Positions 25,301-31,300 of a DNA stretch of 64,000 bases are shown here, piece after piece. The DNA is taken from NCBI GenBank assembly GCA_016710625.1, contig JADJVK010000004.1:119501-183500 (forward strand), in the 5' to 3' direction. This DNA comes from Saprospiraceae bacterium. Its GTDB lineage: Bacteria; Bacteroidota; Bacteroidia; Chitinophagales; Saprospiraceae. Positions within the stretch are counted from its first letter, which is position 1. Each line of letters opens with the position of its first letter. The notes beneath the pieces were generated by a model. The model did not search any database and was not told the origin of the DNA. It saw only the letters and a program-made list of their open reading frames with translations. Made by a program: the position numbers and the translations under genes.

Positions 25301-28300
25301 GACTTTACAGGAACTACTTTAACAAATAATGCTGAGGTAAGTAGTGCAAAAGATGATAAAGGTAATACACCTACTGACGTTGACTCTACACCTGATGATA
25401 CAAATAATGATAAATTTGTTACTGATAATGATGTAACTGGTGATGGTAAGAATGGTGGTGACGAGGATGATAATGATCCTGCTACTATCAGTGTAATACC
25501 AAATCCTGTAAAAGTGTTTGACTTAGCATTAACTAAGAAATTGGCTGTAGGTCAAGCTTCTATCGTAAATGCTGGTGATAATGTTAAATTTACCATCTCT
25601 GTAATCAACCAAGGAGATATCGCAGCTACTCAAATACAAGTAACTGATTATATCCCAACTGGATTTACATTGAATGATGCAAATTGGACGGTATCTGGTT
25701 CTAAGGCTACATTAAAAACTGCAATAGCAGGTCCGTTAGCTCCAGGTGCAACTACTACAGTTGATATCACATTGAAAATTGATAGTAATTACAGTGGAAC
25801 AAGTATTACAAATAAAGCAGAGATTAGTAGTGTTAAAGATGATCAAGGTAATACACCTACAGATGTTGACTCTACTCCTGATAATATTGATAATGATACT
25901 TATGTAACTGATAATGATATTGATGGAAATGGTAAGAGAGGCGGAGATGAGGATGATCACGACCCAGCAACTGTTGGTGTGATTCCAGCTGAAACTCCAG
26001 TATTTGACTTAGCATTAACTAAGAAATTAGCTGCTGGTCAGGCTTCTATTGTACAACCAGGTGATAATGTTAAATTTACAATCACTGTAATCAACCAAGG
26101 AAATGTGGCTGCTACTCAAGTTGAAGTATCAGATTATATTCCTACTGGTCTTACATTGAATGATGCAAACTGGACATTATCTGGTGGAAAAGCGAAGAGA
26201 GTAATTGCTGGTCCAATTGCTGGAAGCTCAAGTACAACTGTAGATATTACATTTAAAGTAGATGCAAACTTTACAGGAACTAGTTTAACAAATAAAGCAG
26301 AGATTAGCAGTGCTAAAGATGATAAAGGAAATACTCCAACGGATGTAGATTCTACTCCGGATGATACAGATAATGATAAGTTTGTTACTGATGATGATAC
26401 TTCTGGAAATGGAAAAACTGGTGGTGATGAAGATGATCACGATCCAGCAACCATAGGAGTGAATCCAAACGAACCAAAATTATTTGACTTAGCATTAACT
26501 AAGAGATTGGCTACAGGTCAAGCAACTGTAGTACAACCTGGTGATAATGTTAAATTTACAATTACAGTATTCAACCAAGGTAATGTTGCTGCTACTCAAA
26601 TTCAAGTAACAGATTACATTCCTACTGGAATGACATTGAATGATGCAAATTGGTCAGTAACTGGTGGAAAAGCAACATTAAATAATGTTATCGCTGGTCC
26701 ATTAGCTCCTGGAGCAAGTACATCTGTAGATGTTACTTTAAGAGTAAATAATGATTTCACAGGTAGTATTTTAACAAATAAAGCGGAGATCAGTAGTGTG
26801 AGAGATGATAAAGGAAATGTCCCTACGGATGTTGACTCTACACCAGACGATACTGATAATGATAAATTTGTTACTGACAATGATATTAATGGTAATGGAA
26901 AAACAGGTGGTGATGAGGATGATTCAGATCCAGCAAATGTTGGAGTTATAGTACCTCCTCCTGCAACTTTCGACTTAGCATTAACTAAGAAATTAGCAAC
27001 AGGTCAATCAAGCAATGTTAAACCTGGAGATAATGTGAAGTTTACAATTACAGTGTACAACCAAGGAAACGTAACTGCTACAAATATTGAAGTAACAGAT
27101 TACATCCCAACAGGAATGACATTGAATGATGCAAACTGGACATTATCAGGTGGAAAAGCTAAGAGAACAATAGCTGGACCATTATCAGGTGGATCAACAA
27201 CAAGTGTAGATATTACATTGAAAGTAGATGCGAACTTCACTGGAACTAGTTTAATTAATAAAGCTGAAGTAAGCAGTGCAAAAGATGATAAAGGAAATAC
27301 GCCAACTGATGTGGATTCAACACCAGATGATACAGACAATGATAAGTTTGTAACAGATGATGATACGACAGGAAATGGTAAGAACGGAGGAGATGAGGAT
27401 GATAGTGACCCAGCAACTGTTGGAGTTACACCAGAACCAACTGTATTCGACTTAGCATTAACTAAGAAATTAGCAACAGGTCAATCAACAAATGTTAAAC
27501 CTGGAGATAATGTGAAGTTTACAATTAATGTAATTAACCAAGGAAATGTAACTGCTACAAATATTGAAGTAACAGATTACATCCCAACAGGAATGACATT
27601 GAACGATGCAAACTGGACATTATCAGGTGGAAAAGCTAAGAGAACAATAGCTGGACCATTAGCAAGTGGATCAACAACAAGTGTAGATATTACATTGAAA
27701 GTAGATGCGAACTTCACAGGAACTAGTTTAACTAATAAAGCTGAAGTAAGCAGTGCAAAAGATGATAAAGGAAATACACCAACTGATGTGGATTCAACAC
27801 CAGATGATACAGACAATGATAAGTTTGTAACAGATGATGATACGACAGGAAATGGTAAGAACGGAGGAGATGAGGATGATAGTGACCCAGCAACTGTTGG
27901 AGTTACACCAGAACCAACTGTATTCGACTTAGCATTAACTAAGAAATTAGCAACAGGTCAATCAACAAATGTTAAACCTGGAGATAATGTGAAGTTTACT
28001 ATTAATGTAATTAACCAAGGAAATGTAACTGCTACAAATATTGAAGTAACAGATTACATACCAACTGGAATGACATTGAACGATGCAAACTGGACATTAT
28101 CAGGTGGAAAGCTAAGAGAACAATAGCTGGACCATTAGCAGGTGGATTGTCAACAAGTGTAGATATTACATTGAAAGTAGATGCGAACTTCACAGGAACT
28201 AGTTTAACTAATAAAGCTGAAGTAAGCAGTGCTAAAGATGATAAAGGAAATACACCAACTGATGTGGATTCAACACCAGATGATACAGACAACGATAAGT

Positions 28301-31300
28301 TTGTAACAGATGATGATACGACAGGAAATGGTAAGAACGGAGGAGATGAGGATGATAGTGACCCAGCAACTGTTGGAGTTACACCAGAACCAACTGTATT
28401 CGACTTAGCATTAACTAAGAAATTAGCAACAGGTCAATCAACAAATGTTAAACCCGGAGATAATGTGAAGTTTACAATTAATGTAATTAACCAAGGAAAT
28501 GTAACTGCTACAAATATTGAATTGTAACAGATTACATCCACAATGAGGAGAATGACATTGAACGATGCAAACTGGACATTATCTGGTGGAAAAGCTAAGA
28601 GAACAATAGCTGGACCATTAGCAGGTGGATCAACAACAAGTGTAGATATTACATTGAAAGTAGATGCGAACTTCACTGGAACTAGTTTAACTAATAAAGC
28701 TGAAGTAAGTAGTGCAAAAGATGATAAAGGAAATACACCAACTGATGTGGATTCAACACCAGATGATACAGACAATGATAAGTTTGTAACAGATGATGAT
28801 ACTACAGGAAATGGTAAGAACGGAGGAGATGAGGATGATAGTGATCCAGCAACAATTGGAGTTACACCTAATCCTACAACATTCGACTTAGCATTAACTA
28901 AGAAATTAGCTGCTGGACAATCTTCATCAGTAACTGTAGGTGATAATGTTAAATTCACAATCTCTGTAATTAACCAAGGAAATGTAACTGCTACAAATAT
29001 TGAAGTAACAGATTACATCCCAACAGGAATGACATTGAATGATGCAAACTGGACATTATCAGGTGGAAAAGCGAAGAGAACAATAGCTGGACCATTAGCA
29101 GGAGGATCAACAACAAGTGTAGATATTACCTTGAAGATTGATGATAACTTTACAGGAACTAGTTTAACAAATGTATCAGAGATTAGTAATGCTAAAGATG
29201 ATAAAGGAAATACACCAACTGATGTAGATTCTAATCCTGATGATGTTGATAATGACAAATATGTAACGAACGACGATGTTACTGGAAATGGTAAAAATGG
29301 TGGTGATGAAGATGATCATGACAAAGAATCAATTACAGTAACTCCTAAAGCTTGTAACTTAACAATCAGTCAAGTCACAGTCTTAGGCGGCGGAAGTTGT
29401 GATTGTCCAGGAACTACGGGAGGAAGCAAAGCAAAAGTAAGTGCGACGATAACATGGTTAGGAGCGCCAACGGGAGCTAAGATAAATGTAGTATTAGGAT
29501 CACAGACGGTAGTAATTGATCCAGCGACACAAGTATCCCCTGTTACAGTTGACTTTACGAATGTAAGTGTAGGGACAGGAAAAGTAACAGCAAGTTACAG
29601 TACAGGTACATGTATTACAGATAAGAGTTATACAGTACCATCTAGTTCAGGATTTGATAATTTACCACCTGTATTCAGTGGCATACCATCAGATGTTACG
29701 ATAGCATGTGGAAGTGCATTACCGACACCAGCGAATGTAACGGCAAAAGATGATTGTGCAGGAGTGGTGAATGTAACGATGAAAGAAGAGACAATAGGAG
29801 TGAAGTGTAACTGTACATATGGCGTAAAACGAACATGGACAGCAGTAGATCCATGCGGAAACAAGGTAGAATATACCCAAACGATAACGATCATAGATAG
29901 CGAAGCACCAGTATTTACGGCAATCCAATCCATTATTATTGAATAAGAAGAGTGGAGATACGATACATGTAGATTGTAAGAATCCGTTCATCTTTGAAGA
30001 TGTGGATATGAAAGTAAGTGACAACTGTTGTACAGAGGGAGTGAAGTTAGAGTTTGAAGATTATGCACAGGCAGTAAGTGGAGAGTGTTCAAAAGATGGC
30101 TATATCATGTTGATGTTCTGTCAATGGAAAGCGACAGATAAGTGTGGCAATGTATCAACATTCCAAGTAATCATCAAAGTAGTAGATAACAAACCACCAG
30201 TATTATCAAGTTATCCAGCAGATATAAATCTATCATGTAATGGAGGGGTAGTACCGGCTGCGGCACAAATCACAGCGACAGATGATTGTGATGAGAATGT
30301 AAGTGTAATCTTTACAGAAGAGAAAGTGGAAGGAAAATGTGCAGGATCCTACAAGATCATCAGAAAATGGAAAGCAATAGACCATTGCGGAAATGCAACA
30401 TTCCATACACAAACAATTACTGTAGGAGACAATACAGCGCCAGTAATCAAACCAATACATCCATTGTTGGTAGGCATACACAGTGGAGATACAGTAACAG
30501 TAAGTTGTAAGAATCCATTCATATTCGAACCAACAGATGTAAGTGTAACAGATGATTGTAACAATGGAGATATAGAAGTAGCATTTGAAGATTATGCACA
30601 AGCAGTAAGCGGCAATTGTCCAAAAGATGGCTATATGATGTTGATGTTCTGCGAATGGAAAGCAACAGATAAGTGTGGCAATGTATCTACATTACAAATC
30701 ATAGTGAAAGTAGTAGATAATAGTGCACCAGAATTTACAAGTAAACCAGCAGATATGACGGTTGATTTATGTAAAGGACAGGTGATACCAACTATGCCAA
30801 CATTGACAGCGACAGATGATTGTAGCGATGTAGCAAGTGTAAAATCAAGTGAGACCAAAGAAGGAAGCGGCTGTAACTATACATTGGTAAGAAAATGGGT
30901 AGCAACGGATAGCTGTGGTAATGCAGCGACACATACACAACATATTACAGTAATAGGAGCACAACCGAGCATAACGAATGAGGTGTACAACAACCACAAT
31001 GTGGACCGAACGGAAGCATAACGATAGCAGCAACAACATGTGGCAACGGAAGCTTAAAATATAGTATCAATGGAGGCCAAAGCTACCAAAATAGCAATGT
31101 ATTCCAAGGCTTAGGAAGTGGAAGTTACCAAGTAGTAGTAGCATCAGGAGATGGAAGTTGTACAGCAGCATACAGTGCAGCAGTAGTGTTAAACACAACG
31201 AATGGAGATATCGTATCTGATAAAGAAATAACAATCGACCAAACGAACTGTGGCGGAAGCACAGATTACTGTTTACCAATAGATAATGCAAATGCAACAA

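Noticed and set aside
25736..29258. Minus-strand ORFs repeated at each DUF11 unit (openings like MSVSSGVESTSVG)
   Set aside because: They are the mirror of the plus-strand repeat, recur with its 477-bp period and have no start signal or independent conservation.
24551..29350. Insertion sequence or phage origin of the near-identical units
   Set aside because: No transposase, integrase, terminal inverted repeats or target duplications are present; tandem recombination explains the pattern.
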